Source: Mesorhizobium mediterraneum (lineage in GTDB: Bacteria; Pseudomonadota; Alphaproteobacteria; Rhizobiales; Rhizobiaceae). Taken from it: a stretch of 46,609 nucleotides of DNA. Numbering within the stretch: the first letter of the stretch is position 1; each line of letters starts with the position of its first letter. Both the position numbers and the translations under genes were made by a program. The notes beneath the pieces were generated by a model. That model saw nothing but the letters and a program-made list of their open reading frames with translations. It was not told the origin of the DNA and did no database searches. This document shows, piece by piece, positions 26,402 through 34,943 of this stretch. Where the stretch lies: positions 61,939 through 108,547 of the forward strand of contig NZ_NPKI01000039.1 in NCBI RefSeq assembly GCF_002284565.1. The letters run 5' to 3'.

Positions 26402-27401
26402 TCAAGCGCATGGCGCGTGCTCCAACAGATACGTGTTGGCCCGCTGCAGCATCTGCGCCAATCGTTCCGCACGTGGCCCTAGCAGGGCGATGGCCTCCCC
26501 GGCGTCGCGCAACAGATCAAGCGCGAACTGGCGCGCAGCCTGCAGCCCCATGATCGACGCGCAGGTCGGCTTCTGCGCCGCCGCGTCCTTGCCGGGGGTC
26601 TTGCCCAGCGTCGCGGTATCCGCTGTCGCGTCGAGAATGTCGTCGACCACCTGCAACGCCAGGCCGAAACAGGCGCTGTAGCGATCGAGCGCATCGTACA
26701 GCGCAGCGTGCGCAGAATCCTCCGCGATGGCGCATAGCGCACCCATGCGAACGGACGCGCGCACTAGCGCTCCGCTCTTCATCCGGTGCATCGCCACGAT
26801 CTTGTCTAGCTCGACGTGCTTTCCGACCAGCGACAGATCCATGGCTTGCCCGCCTGCGGCACCCTCGGCGGACACCGCCTGCGCCAGTTCGCGCACGAGC
26901 GCGATACGGTTATCCGCCCGGCGCATCCAGGCTCGCCAGGGTCAGGAAGGCGTGCGCCTGCAGCGCATCGCCGACCAGGATCGCGGTGGCTTCGCCGAAT
27001 TTGACGTGCACGGTCGGAAGGCCGCGGCGAAGCACGTCGTCGTCCATCGCGGGCAGGTCATCGTGGACTAGGGTACAGGCATGCATCATCTCGATGGCGG
27101 CGCCGACGTCGTCGATCATGTGCGCCGAGTTGTCGGCCAGTGCGCCGGCAGCCAGACAGAGCAAGGCGCGGGTTCGCTTGCCGCCATGCAAGGTGGCGTA
27201 GCGCATCGCCGCCATCAGCTCGGTCTCACAGTCGCCTTCGGCGCAGAGAAGACGCGCCAGCGCCTGTTCGACCCGCTTTGCGCTGTCCTGCACCCAGATT
27301 TCCGGCAGCAGCCTGCCGGGTGCGCCGCGCGCCTGCGCGCCAAATTCGACGAGCGCGGAAATGCCAGTTCGATCGTCGTTTGGCGTGGGACCGGCCTGCA
27401 T
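26402..27401 (-). pseudogene. ggps: Geranylgeranyl diphosphate synthase, frameshifted
   Basis: An all-trans prenyl synthase making the C20 precursor for cps. ATG 27401 is nine bases after AAGGAG, so it is preferred over ATG 27410. The first aspartate-rich motif is in LVHDDLPAMDDDVLRRG; the second, LALQVVDDILDATAD, lies in the other half. Between them, near 26918-26922, one extra G (GGGCGGAT where GGGCGAT would keep the frame) moves the reading into a TAA. The second half resumes at DNRIALVRELAQAV and runs open to 26402. Without this gene the operon would need another source of geranylgeranyl diphosphate. In some rhizobia a broken operon ggps is replaced by a second gene, ggps2 (memory); none is seen here. 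Confidence 0.9.
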
Positions 27402-27468
27402 ATTGTTCATCTCCTTGTACCTGACAGGAGGCGGCCACGGCGAGCCACACGGGACATGCGATGGAAGC

Positions 27469-28821
27469 TCATGAGAATCCGATGCAGATTGTCATGGACG
27501 GATGTGCGGTCGGGTAATAGCGCTGGCCTTTTTCGGCGTCGTTCAGCAACCGTGGCCGCACCCCGGCCTTGTGCATGGTCAGCGCCAACGCGATGCAGAA
27601 CTGCACCAGTTCCAGCCATACCAGGTGGTAGCCGATGCAGACGTGTGGGCCGGCACCGAACTGCAACATGTCAACCGGCCGGATCGGCTCCGTGCGTTGC
27701 AGCCACCGCTCGAGTCGGAACTCATCAGGCGCCTCGTGCAGCAGCGGCGAGGTCGAGAAATGCAGCAGCGGGATGCCTAGATGGGTGCCCGCGGGAATGC
27801 GTCGTTGGCCGAGTTGCAGTTCCTGCAGCGTGCGACGCGGCAGGAGCGTGACAGGAGGATGCAGGCGCAGCGTCTCGCGGAACAGCGCCTCGGCGACCGG
27901 ACAATGCGCCAGGTCCGCGTGCCGGGTCGGCACCGCGCCCACGCGTTGCGCCTCTTCGACCAGGGCGTCCCACAGCACAGGCTGCCGCGCCAGCTCGATC
28001 ACCATCCAGGCCATCGTCGAGGCGGTGGTCTCGTGACCGCCTAACAGCAGCAGGCGGATATTGGCGACCAGAACGTCATCGGAGAGCTCATCGTCGCTGC
28101 GATCGAAGGCGCTCACCATGTCGCTGATCAACCCGGTGCGCGCGGCATGCGAGCGCGCGTCGCGGACGAACTGGCGCAACTGCGCGTCGATCCAGTCGCG
28201 GGCGGCGCGGCCGCGCCGCAAGGGGAGGCCGGGCAGGTCGATCGGGGGCGCGACGATCAACTGCAGCAGTTGCCGGTACTTGCGATGCCATCCCGGCAGG
28301 TCCTGGGCGGGGATTCCCATGAGGCTGAAGATGAGCTTGAGCATCAGGTCGCCGGTTTCGCACAGGATGGTTACGTCGCCGCGGTCGCGCCACGCCTGCA
28401 CCCGCGCCCGGATGACGGGCGCGAACAGGTCGCCGATGCCGGCTTGGGTCAGTCCCTTGGGCAGCAACGCCGCCTTGATCGCATCGCGCGCCTGCCGGTG
28501 CGCGCCGCCGTCCTGGGCGACCAACGTTCCGCCGAGCAATTCGGGCGCCATCTCTCCGATCAGCGCGGAGGACACGTCCTTGTGCCGGAGCAATGCGAAC
28601 GCATCCGGATCCACGCAGATCATCAGGTGTCCGGCAGGGCCGAAATTCAGCCAGAAATGGCTGCCCAGCGTCCGTTCCGCGCGCCGCAGCAGGCGCGGCA
28701 GGTCGCGGACCATGGCGGGAAAATGCCCGACCAGGGGGAACGCGCCGGGCACGACCGGGATGTCGTGCCAAAGCCGGTGGCGACGGTTCAGCGGGTTGAG
28801 CAGCATGTCCATCAACTCCAT
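27469..28821 (-). CDS. cyp117: CYP117, gibberellin-pathway cytochrome P450
   Basis: A P450 of 450 residues that in the rhizobial pathway carries out early ent-kaurene oxidations. The haem ligand is C395 in FGAGPHVCIG, the ExxR motif is in ALFRETLRLHP, and the I-helix has LLLLGGHETTASTMAW. ATG 28821 overlaps the sdr stop codon by one base (TGATG), so it was chosen over the open upstream frame. No frameshift was found. About 70 bases separate it from ggps. Confidence 0.93.
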   Translation of the reverse strand: MELMDMLLNPLNRRHRLWHDIPVVPGAFPLVGHFPAMVRDLPRLLRRAERTLGSHFWLNFGPAGHLMICVDPDAFALLRHKDVSSALIGEMAPELLGGTLVAQDGGAHRQARDAIKAALLPKGLTQAGIGDLFAPVIRARVQAWRDRGDVTILCETGDLMLKLIFSLMGIPAQDLPGWHRKYRQLLQLIVAPPIDLPGLPLRRGRAARDWIDAQLRQFVRDARSHAARTGLISDMVSAFDRSDDELSDDVLVANIRLLLLGGHETTASTMAWMVIELARQPVLWDALVEEAQRVGAVPTRHADLAHCPVAEALFRETLRLHPPVTLLPRRTLQELQLGQRRIPAGTHLGIPLLHFSTSPLLHEAPDEFRLERWLQRTEPIRPVDMLQFGAGPHVCIGYHLVWLELVQFCIALALTMHKAGVRPRLLNDAEKGQRYYPTAHPSMTICIGFS

Positions 28822-29564
28822 CAGCAGCGCGGCGCCGCGGCCGCTTCGGCGGTGTCGCCGGCAGGCGGCATGGCGCGGCTGTTGCCACCGTCGGCGTATG
28901 TCGGCACATGCACCAGCATGTCGCCGCCGATGCACACGACCTGGCGGGTGATGAACGCCGCATCGTCGGAGAGCAGGAACGCCATCAGCGCGGGCACGTC
29001 CTCAGGGCGGCCGACGCGCGGCAGGACCTGGTGTCGGCGCGGATGCCGTTGCATGCACTTGTCCAGCTTGGCGAGCAGACGCTCGGTCATGGTGAGACCC
29101 GGAGCAACCGCGTTGCAGCGGATTTACGCATGACCGTACTGGGTTGCGAGGGAGGCCGACAGCATGTTCATCGCCGCCTTCGACGCGGCGTAGGACGTCT
29201 GCGCGGTGTCACCGCTGAGCCCCTGGCACGACGACATGTTGACGATCACGCCAACGCCGCGGGCGATCATCCGTGGGATGGCCTGCCGGCAGCAGAACAG
29301 CGCGCCGCGCAGTTTGGTCACCATGGTCTGATCCCAGACCGCCGGGTCCAGGTCGAGGATCGCGCGGTCGTGCGGGGTCAGATACATGGCCCTCGCGTCG
29401 AAGTGCCGCTGCGCCGTCTCGAACAGCGCTGCCACCGCCTGCGCGTCGGCGATGTCCAGGGCTAGGGCCAGCGCTTGGCCCGCTTCTGCCGCGATCTGCG
29501 CGGTGAAGGCGATGGCCGCCGAGCCATCAATGTCGGCCACCACCACGTCTTCAAACCGTCCCAT
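28821..29564 (-). pseudogene. sdr: Gibberellin-operon short-chain dehydrogenase, decayed
   Basis: An SDR that in intact operons oxidises a gibberellin intermediate (GA12-aldehyde branch). Here it is dead on three counts. The N-terminus reads MGRFEDVVVADIDG, jumping from the first residues to the end of the second beta strand, so the GxxxGxG cofactor loop is missing. Further on, RHFDARAMYLTPHD lacks the NNAG segment expected at that point. After the intact YAASKAAMNMLSASL active-site region, a TAA interrupts at 29124-29126 just before IRCNAVAPGLTMTERLL, and the tail continues in frame to 28821. The two in-frame losses rule out simple sequencing error. Its start overlaps the end of fd. Confidence 0.9.
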
Positions 29565-29859
29565 CGTGTCCTCCTGGATTGCGTTGGTCTTTCGCGGCAT
29601 GCCGCTCGGGCTCCGCCGGAGAAGGCGCAGGGTCGGCGTTGGCGCGCTCGTCATCGCAAGCGTCGCTTTCGATGACCCGAATTGCAGCGACCGGGCACTG
29701 GCTGGCCGCGAGCCGCACGGCGGCGTGCAGCGCCTGCGGCACTGTCGCCACGCATACTTCGACCACGCCGTCCGGTTCGCGCTGGCGAAAGGTGCCCGGC
29801 AGCGTCAGCACGCATTGCCCGGTGGTTCCGCACAGATCCTGGTCGACCACGACGCGCAT
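29551..29859 (-). CDS. fd: [3Fe-4S] ferredoxin of the gibberellin operon
   Basis: A small ferredoxin that would pass electrons to the neighbouring P450s. ATG 29859 follows the cyp114 stop by one base. The N-terminus MRVVVDQDLCGTTGQC has C-X5-C, and SQCPVAAIRV supplies the third conserved cysteine with its proline, the [3Fe-4S] pattern of P450-partner ferredoxins. The 102-residue frame extends beyond the fold into a polar tail (ERANADPAPSPAEPER) that overlaps the start of sdr by 14 bases. The gene appears intact. Confidence 0.9.
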   Translation of the reverse strand: MRVVVDQDLCGTTGQCVLTLPGTFRQREPDGVVEVCVATVPQALHAAVRLAASQCPVAAIRVIESDACDDERANADPAPSPAEPERHAAKDQRNPGGHDGTV

Positions 29860-29860
29860 C

Positions 29861-31152
29861 TCAAGCCCCCCGCTGCGCATGCAGCCTCACCGGCAGCGCG
29901 CGGAACGTCCTAAGGAACGCGGAGGGCTCCCGGGTCGGCTGCTTGGCCAATGTCAGCGTGGGGAAGCGCGCCTGGATCTGCGGCAGGCTCTCGGCCAACT
30001 GCATCCGGGCCAGTTGCGCACCGGGGCAGAAGTGGATGCCGTGGCCGAAGGTCAGCATGATCTTCCCGTCTGTCGACATGCCAGGATTGGTGCCGTAGAA
30101 TCGCGCAGGGTCGAAGCGGTCGGGATCGGCGAAGGCGTCCGGGTCGCGATTGCTGGCCGCGATGAGCACGCGCACGTCCGCGTTCTTGGGGATTACCACG
30201 CCGCCCAGTTCGATGTCGCGCTGGGCGATACGCGGAGTGACGCTGAACAGGACGGGCGAGTCGCGGCGCAGGACTTCTTCGACGAATGCCTTCACCCCCT
30301 TGGCGTCTTCCTGCACCCAGTGCCGCTGTTCGGGATACGCCAGCATCGCCAGGACCGCATGGTCGATGGTCGCAGCAGTGGTGGCGAAGCCGCCCAGCAG
30401 CATGCCCCAGAGCATGCTGATCAACTCCTCATCCGACAGCGTGTCGACATCATCGTCGTGTGCGCCGACCAGCATCGACACGATGTCGTGGCAGGGATCG
30501 GTTCGCTTGCGCTGTATGAGGTCCCCGAAGTAGGCCTGCACCCTGGCGCTGGCCGCGTCCGCCGCGGCGAGTTGGGGATCGCTGGCGTGCGGGCCAAGGC
30601 CCTCCACAATGGTGCCGATGCCGGCGGCGAGCCCGAACATATCGTCCTGGGGAAGGCCGAACAATTCGGCGAAGGCCAGCATGGGCAAGGCCAGCGCGAA
30701 TTCCCGATGCAGGTCCACCGCATCCCCGCGCTCCAGCGCGGGCGCTATGCCGTCCAGGCGCTCTGCAAGATGCGCGCGATGCTCGGCCGCAGGTTGTCGA
30801 CCTGGCGCATGGTGAAATCGGGCGAGATCAGCCGCCGCAGGCGCGTATGCGTCGGTGGATCCTTCATCGCCACCGTGGACGCCATCAGTTTGAGCGACAG
30901 GCTGGTCGCCGCACGCGGGAAATAGCGCGCCAGCTCGCCCGGCGTCGGTCCCCGAAACGCATCGCCCGTGGCCTTGAGCGCCCAGTAGATGTCGGCGTGT
31001 CGGCTCAACAGAAAGAGGCCCGACGCCGCGCGATGCACCGGATCGTGCTCGCGCAACCACCGCATGAACGGATACGGGTCGTGGATGCACGCTGGCGACG
31101 CCAGTTCGGCGAAGGCGTCCCGGCATGCTGCCGTGGTTTCTTGGACGTCCAT
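29861..31152 (-). pseudogene. cyp114: CYP114, gibberellin-pathway P450, frameshifted
   Basis: The P450 which, with the ferredoxin, performs the ring contraction to GA12-aldehyde in the rhizobial pathway. ATG 31152 gives MDVQETTAACRDAFAELASP after AGAGG. The N-terminal 130 residues run to RPSIARIL; at about 30766-30772 one base is missing and the rest (AERLDGIAPALERGD onward) lies in the next frame. The second part keeps the haem motif FGHGIHFCPG, the I-helix GMLLGGFATTAATIDH and the normal C-terminus. Restoring one C before the TTGCAGAG context would rejoin the frames as ILAERLDG. Confidence 0.9.
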
Positions 31153-31243
31153 ATTAGTTACCTCTTGGCTGGCTGATCAGACCGGTGCGCCAGGGGCGCC
31201 GGCAAAATTGCGGAGAAGATCGCGAATCCCGGCGGCGTCCGCA

Positions 31244-32414
31244 TCACCAGAGAACCGGGAACTCCTCGAACCCGCCAGTGATGATCTCCTTGCGCAACTT
31301 CAGTTCTTCGGGCGCCACGGCCAAGCGCAGCGCGGGAAAGCGCTCGAAGATCGAACCGAACACCACCTTGAGTTCCAGCCTGGCCAGCGCCATGCCGACG
31401 CAGTAGTGCGCCCCGTAGGAGAATGCCAGGTGCGGGTTTTCGTCGCGTCCGATGTCGAAGATTTTCGGGTCGTCGAAATGGCGCGGATCGAACGAGGTCG
31501 CCGGCAGGCCGACCAGCACCTTGCTCTCCGCAGGAATATCCACGCCCGCGATGGTTACGTCGGTCCTCGGATAGCGCATGATGCCGTCCCAGCCCGCGCC
31601 TGGCGGGTACATGCGCAGGATTTCCTCCACCGCCTTGTCCACTAGAGATGGATCGCCGACCAGGCGTTCGCGCTGTTGCGGATAGCGGAACATGGCCAAC
31701 ATGCCGAATTCGATCTGTGCGCAGGTGCTCTCGTGCCCGGCCACCAGCATGCCCGCAGCCAGGCCGATCGCCTCTTCCTCCGTCGCCTTGCCTTGGTCGA
31801 CCGCCGCCAGCAGATCCGTCAGCAGGTTGTCGCCCGGATCCGGGCGCTTGTCCCGCATCTTGCCGCGAATGTAGGCGCGCAGGTCTTCCCAGGCTAGGCG
31901 CGACGCGCTGCGCGGGCCGCTTTCATGCTGGTGCGTCATCACCTCGTCGGACAGCCCGGCAAAAAAATCGTGATCCTCGTAGAGCAAGCCCATCAGCGCG
32001 CAGATGACCATGGTCGGAAGGGGAAAGGAGAGGTGGCGCCGCAGGTCGGCGGGCTGGGGCTGGGCCGCCAGGGTCTCGAACAACTGCCCGGCGATCGCCT
32101 CGACCTGCTGCGCGAGCAGCTTTACCCTTGGGTTGCTGAAGGCCGGTGCCACGATCGTGCGTAACCGGGCATGCTCGCTCCCCTCGTGTGAAACCAGCCA
32201 CCCCGGCGAACCGAGGATCACCGAATCCGGTGAAAGCCGCCGGCGGCATTCCCGCGGGCCGGAACGCCGCGTCGGACAGCACCGCCTTGGCCTCGTCGTA
32301 GCCTGTCACCCACCAGCCTTCGTGCCCGGACGGGAAGCGCACGCGGTGGATCGGACCGTTGGCGCGTAACGCCAACATCTCGGGCGAGGGCTCGATATGA
32401 TCTACGCGCCACAT
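31244..32414 (-). pseudogene. cyp112: CYP112, first P450 of the gibberellin operon, frameshifted
   Basis: The P450 that oxidises a late intermediate to GA9 in rhizobia. MWRVDHIEPSPEMLALRANG begins the recognisable part, and the frame runs to MPPAAFTGFG. Near 32221-32235 the sequence then needs a different frame for ILGSPGWLVSHEGSEHARL; two bases seem to be missing from a run of Cs. The C-terminal 320 residues are open and carry the haem motif FSYGAHYCVG, the ExxR EEILRMYP and I-helix MLVAGHESTCAQ. Upstream of MWRVD the expected extra N-terminal codons (TSEQPLPTLP) are readable but meet a TGA, and no good ribosome-binding site precedes ATG 32414. Confidence 0.88.
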
Positions 32415-32501
32415 CGGCAGCGTCGGCAGCGGTTGTTCGGACGTCGTGGCACTTCACTTTCTAACCGATGGAAGGGCAATCCGTGTTGCTAGCATCTCAA
32501 T

Positions 32502-32517
32502 TGCAAAGGCCGCGCCA
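32502..32517 (-). promoter_or_regulatory. Sigma-54 promoter of the gibberellin operon
   Basis: The minus strand reads TGGCGC-GGCCT-TTGCA, one mismatch from TGGCAC-N5-TTGC, with the invariant GG and GC at correct spacing. A start near 32491 would give a short leader before cyp112. The partner copy at 45398-45413 has the perfect TGGCAC, so this one seems to have drifted. Confidence 0.7.
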
Positions 32518-32580
32518 AATCTCACTGGGCAGTAAACGCATGGCTCTCCCCGAAAACCTCCACGATCCCGGCATGTCGAC

Positions 32581-32596
32581 TATGCGGAACCCGACA
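32581..32596. promoter_or_regulatory. Degenerate NifA site upstream of the gibberellin operon
   Basis: On the minus strand TGT-CGGGTTCCGC-ATA, one base from TGT-N10-ACA. The homologous position in the second copy (45318-45333) is a perfect TGT-N10-ACA, and the distance to the -24 element is the same, about 73 bases, in both copies. Confidence 0.6.
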
Positions 32597-32852
32597 TGTC
32601 GGCTTTTGCCAGTGTCAGCTTTCGTTCACGCATGACGCGTTTCGCGCGCCGCCCACCCAAGCCCGTGAGCACGCTCGGCAAGGGCGCCCCAGGCGGCTTG
32701 CAGACCATCAGGCCGCATCTCCGCGCCATAACGGCGATCGCGAAGTTATCGATCCGATTGCCAGTTGCTGATGCAAGCTCTTGTGAACGGCCGTTTGGAG
32801 CCGGCCCGCAGCCCCGCCGGCAGTATCGAGCAAGCCGCTTGCGCCGGCTCGC

Positions 32853-33120
32853 CATTAGCAGGCGAGGACGAAGGTCGCCGGCGGCAAACGCACGCGAGCA
32901 CATTGCAAGCGACATCCGCGAACGCGGCGCCGACTGGTCAGCCTCCGCCTCGGTGCCCGCATATGTCCGCGAGTCGAGCAGCGCCTGCGCCACGAAATGA
33001 GCAGAACGCGTTACGAACATCGACCGCCGGCTGCTGCGCATGCGCGATGATGAGGCCTGGTCTCGCAGCGGCATGCGTTCCGAGAGATGCTGCACCAGGT
33101 ACGAGGCGACCTTATCCAAC
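32853..33120 (+). pseudogene. Decayed relaxase (rlxS-like) fragment
   Basis: The plus strand here aligns base by base with the coding strand of rlxS (about 41700-41960). Translated in shifting frames it gives AREHIASDIRERGAD, EQRLRHEM and NIDRRLLRMRDDEAWS, matching AREYISSGIRERAAE, ELRLRREM and SIDRRLLSMRDDDGLV of RlxS, and then the DNA of the LHQGRLRK segment. Several frameshifts and a stop make it non-functional. Its orientation is opposite to rlxS. It sits between the gibberellin promoter and the ubiquitin-like operon. Confidence 0.85.
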
Positions 33121-33548
33121 AAGGCACCACTTGCGCTGTTTTGTGGAGACGAGCGTCGGCATGCATCCATGCGGGTGCTTGAGTGGTGAAGACTCTGAAC
33201 GACGGTTCCTATGGCGCTGCCGGCGCAATCAGCTGCTTGGGGACGCGTGACGCAGATCAAAGCTCCCCTTGCCGAGCACGGAGCAGGCGAGTGAGAGAGC
33301 AGATGAATAGGCGTGTCGCCAATATTTTCGCATTGCTCTAATCGATTATAGTTGTGAGGAGCAATTTGAGACCATTTACTTGCGGCTCAAGTCACCCATA
33401 AAAGAAGGCAAGCACCGATTCGGTAGCTTATCCCCTGTCTTTCGCGTACTCGCGGCCGTGGCGCCGGGTGAACGATTGAAGACCGCCGGTCTCACTCGCA
33501 GGTGGGTGCCAGGGCGTGGGGCGGTTGGCAAGCCACAGGAGTAGGACA
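33121..33548. other. Leader region of the ubiquitin-like operon
   Basis: No gene is recognised. An inverted repeat, ATTGCTC at 33332-33338 and GAGCAAT at 33359-33365, encloses the palindrome TAATCGATTA (33339-33348) and could be an operator or a hairpin. No clear sigma-70 or sigma-54 promoter could be assigned. Confidence 0.4.
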
Positions 33549-33845
33549 ATGTCGAAGGATTCGGGTAAGGGCGATAATCACGGCGGCGGACCGGGCAAGA
33601 TCGAGATCACGGTGGTGGTGAACGGCCAGCCCACGCAGGTCGAAGCCAATCCCAACCAGCCGCTTCACGTCATTCGTACCAAAGCCCTTGAGAACACGCA
33701 GAATGTCGCCCAACCAGCCGAGAATTGGGAATTCAAGGATGAGGCCGGCAACTTGCTCGACGTCGACAAGAAGCTTGGCGATTTCGGTTTCCCGAATACT
33801 GTGACCCTGTTCCTCAGCCTGAAGGCGGGCGTCGCAGGTGCCTAA
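33549..33845 (+). CDS. Ubiquitin-like modifier (DUF2604-like, BilA position)
   Basis: A protein of 98 residues with a glycine-rich, polar N-terminus (residues 1-17) and one beta-grasp-like domain (about 18-92): strand KIEITVVVNGQPTQVEAN, helix LHVIRTKALENTQN, then WEFKDEAGNLLDVDKKLGDF and the last strand TVTLFLSLK. This order (strand, turn, strand, helix, strand with the D/E-x-G-x-x-L turn) is that of ubiquitin-like proteins. The tail ends AGVAGA, so trimming by the neighbouring JAB peptidase could expose a C-terminal glycine. ATG 33549 follows AGGAGTAGGACA and is preferred to an ATG at 33516. It would be the tag of the E1-E2 pathway encoded next. It has one domain, whereas better-known Bil tags often have two. 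Confidence 0.78.
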   Translation: MSKDSGKGDNHGGGPGKIEITVVVNGQPTQVEANPNQPLHVIRTKALENTQNVAQPAENWEFKDEAGNLLDVDKKLGDFGFPNTVTLFLSLKAGVAGA

Positions 33846-34455
33846 ACCCCAAAGTGTGGATCCGGAGGTCTCCCGAGCGAAGTTTGATCGGGAGATCGGC
33901 CGGTTCCGGCCATATGCTGATGTCTATCGGGCTCAGGGCTGCTTCTTGATCGAGGCGACTTTTCCGCGCGCTTTCTTCATTTTCGCCAGCCCCAAGTTAA
34001 AGCCACGGGTGGTCAGCGCAGCGAGCGAGGTCGACTTCACCGACTACGACTTAAGACCACCGTCCGTGGTCTTCGTCGATCCGTTTACGCGTGATCCGAT
34101 TGCCCGGAAAGATCTATACCTGAAAATGCTTAGACGTCCGCCGCTGCCCGGAACGCCGCCGGAGATGATAGGAGCTCTCATCCAGCAGAACGCCGTGCCG
34201 CTGACGGACTTCATCCAGGCCAACAGTCCCGAGGACGAACCATTCCTGTGCATGGCGGGCGTCCGGGAATACCACGACAATCCAGCCCATTCAGGTGATC
34301 CATGGCTACTTCATCGGGGTTCTGGCGAAGGCTGTTTGGCCTTCATCCTGGACAAGATCATCAAGTACGGAATCGTTCCTATAGAGCAGTTGCAGATTCA
34401 ACTCCAACCGACAATCGTAGGAATGGTGGTATCCCCTCAGGCGATACAAGAATGA
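33838..34455 (+). CDS. E2-like conjugating enzyme (BilB position)
   Basis: A protein of 205 residues encoded between a ubiquitin-like gene and a JAB gene, the position of the E2 in bacterial UBL operons. It begins with GTG, overlapping the end of the modifier gene by eight bases. The middle resembles an E2 fold, with CFLIEATFPRAFFIFASPKL and PPSVVFVDP, followed by the histidine-rich segment EYHDNPAHSGDPWLLHR. The best candidate active cysteine is C166 in GSGEGCLAFIL, which fits the E2 pattern G-x-x-C-L-x-x-L after a histidine; C138 is the alternative. Assignment rests mainly on context and this pattern. Confidence 0.68.
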   Translation: MPKPQSVDPEVSRAKFDREIGRFRPYADVYRAQGCFLIEATFPRAFFIFASPKLKPRVVSAASEVDFTDYDLRPPSVVFVDPFTRDPIARKDLYLKMLRRPPLPGTPPEMIGALIQQNAVPLTDFIQANSPEDEPFLCMAGVREYHDNPAHSGDPWLLHRGSGEGCLAFILDKIIKYGIVPIEQLQIQLQPTIVGMVVSPQAIQE

Positions 34456-34940
34456 CTGGTTTGAGAGATGTAACGATCGTGACTCTCCCGCGCGGCTGCA
34501 TCTCGACCACGCATGGGCATCTGCGCTCAGTTGGTCGCGAGGGCAATGAGGGGATGGCACTTTGGGTCGGCGTTCAGGAAGACCGGCACTTTGCCGTAAC
34601 AGAGACGGTTATCCCGGCGCAGCGTCACATTCGAACAAACGATGGCGTTTGCGTGATCGTTGCGGCCGAAGAACTGCACCGGCTCAATGTCTGGCTCTAC
34701 AAAAGCGGCCTGAAACTCTTGGCCCAGATTCACAGCCATCCGGGCCGCGCCTACCATTCGACGACGGACGACGCTTATGCGGTTGCTACCACGGTTGGGT
34801 GTCTGTCGCTGGTGGTGCCGAATTTCGCCCGCGAGCCTTTCGATTTTGCTCGGGTCGCCGCCTATCGGCTTGACGAAAAGGCCAAATGGAATGCGCTCCC
34901 TCCCGCGGCACTGTCGCGAATGATCATGATATCGAGTTGA
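34452..34940 (+). CDS. JAB/JAMM deconjugating metallopeptidase (BilC position)
   Basis: A zinc isopeptidase of 162 residues of the JAMM family. The metal and catalytic residues are all visible: E33 in GNEGMALWVG and H94-S-H96 followed, at the JAMM spacing, by D107 in QIHSHPGRAYHSTTDD, with threonine in place of the usual serine at 104. It would mature the modifier's C-terminus or remove it from targets. ATG 34452 overlaps the E2 stop codon (ATGA), so the genes are translationally coupled. Confidence 0.85.
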   Translation: MTGLRDVTIVTLPRGCISTTHGHLRSVGREGNEGMALWVGVQEDRHFAVTETVIPAQRHIRTNDGVCVIVAAEELHRLNVWLYKSGLKLLAQIHSHPGRAYHSTTDDAYAVATTVGCLSLVVPNFAREPFDFARVAAYRLDEKAKWNALPPAALSRMIMISS

Positions 34941-34943
34941 ACA

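Larger units (their letters stand above)
32478..32656 (-). repeat. Promoter-region repeat, copy 1 (gibberellin operon)
   Basis: About 180 bases, read on the minus strand, closely match the plus strand at 45257-45440. Shared blocks include GAAACGCGTCATGC, CATGTCGGGTTCCGCA, GTGGAGGTTTTC, GAGAGCCATGCGTT and CCCAGTGAG, in the same order and spacing. The block contains a NifA-type site and a -24/-12 element. Confidence 0.85.

Noticed and set aside
24549..26411. Longer cps start beyond 26099
   Set aside because: The added residues are arginine-rich and without family similarity, while GTG 26099 gives the usual CPS N-terminus.
22522..32414. All gibberellin-operon frameshifts as sequencing errors
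   Set aside because: Possible for single-base cases, but sdr shows two in-frame losses plus a stop codon, which errors do not explain, so real decay is the better overall reading.
32611..32628. GTCAGCTTTCG as a possible second tts box
   Set aside because: Only the first half of the consensus matches, and the sequence belongs to the duplicated NifA promoter block, being present at 45286 as well.
32580..33260. Long minus-strand frame of 226 codons upstream of the gibberellin operon
   Set aside because: It is antisense to the recognisable relaxase remnant and covers the duplicated promoter region; no protein family is visible.
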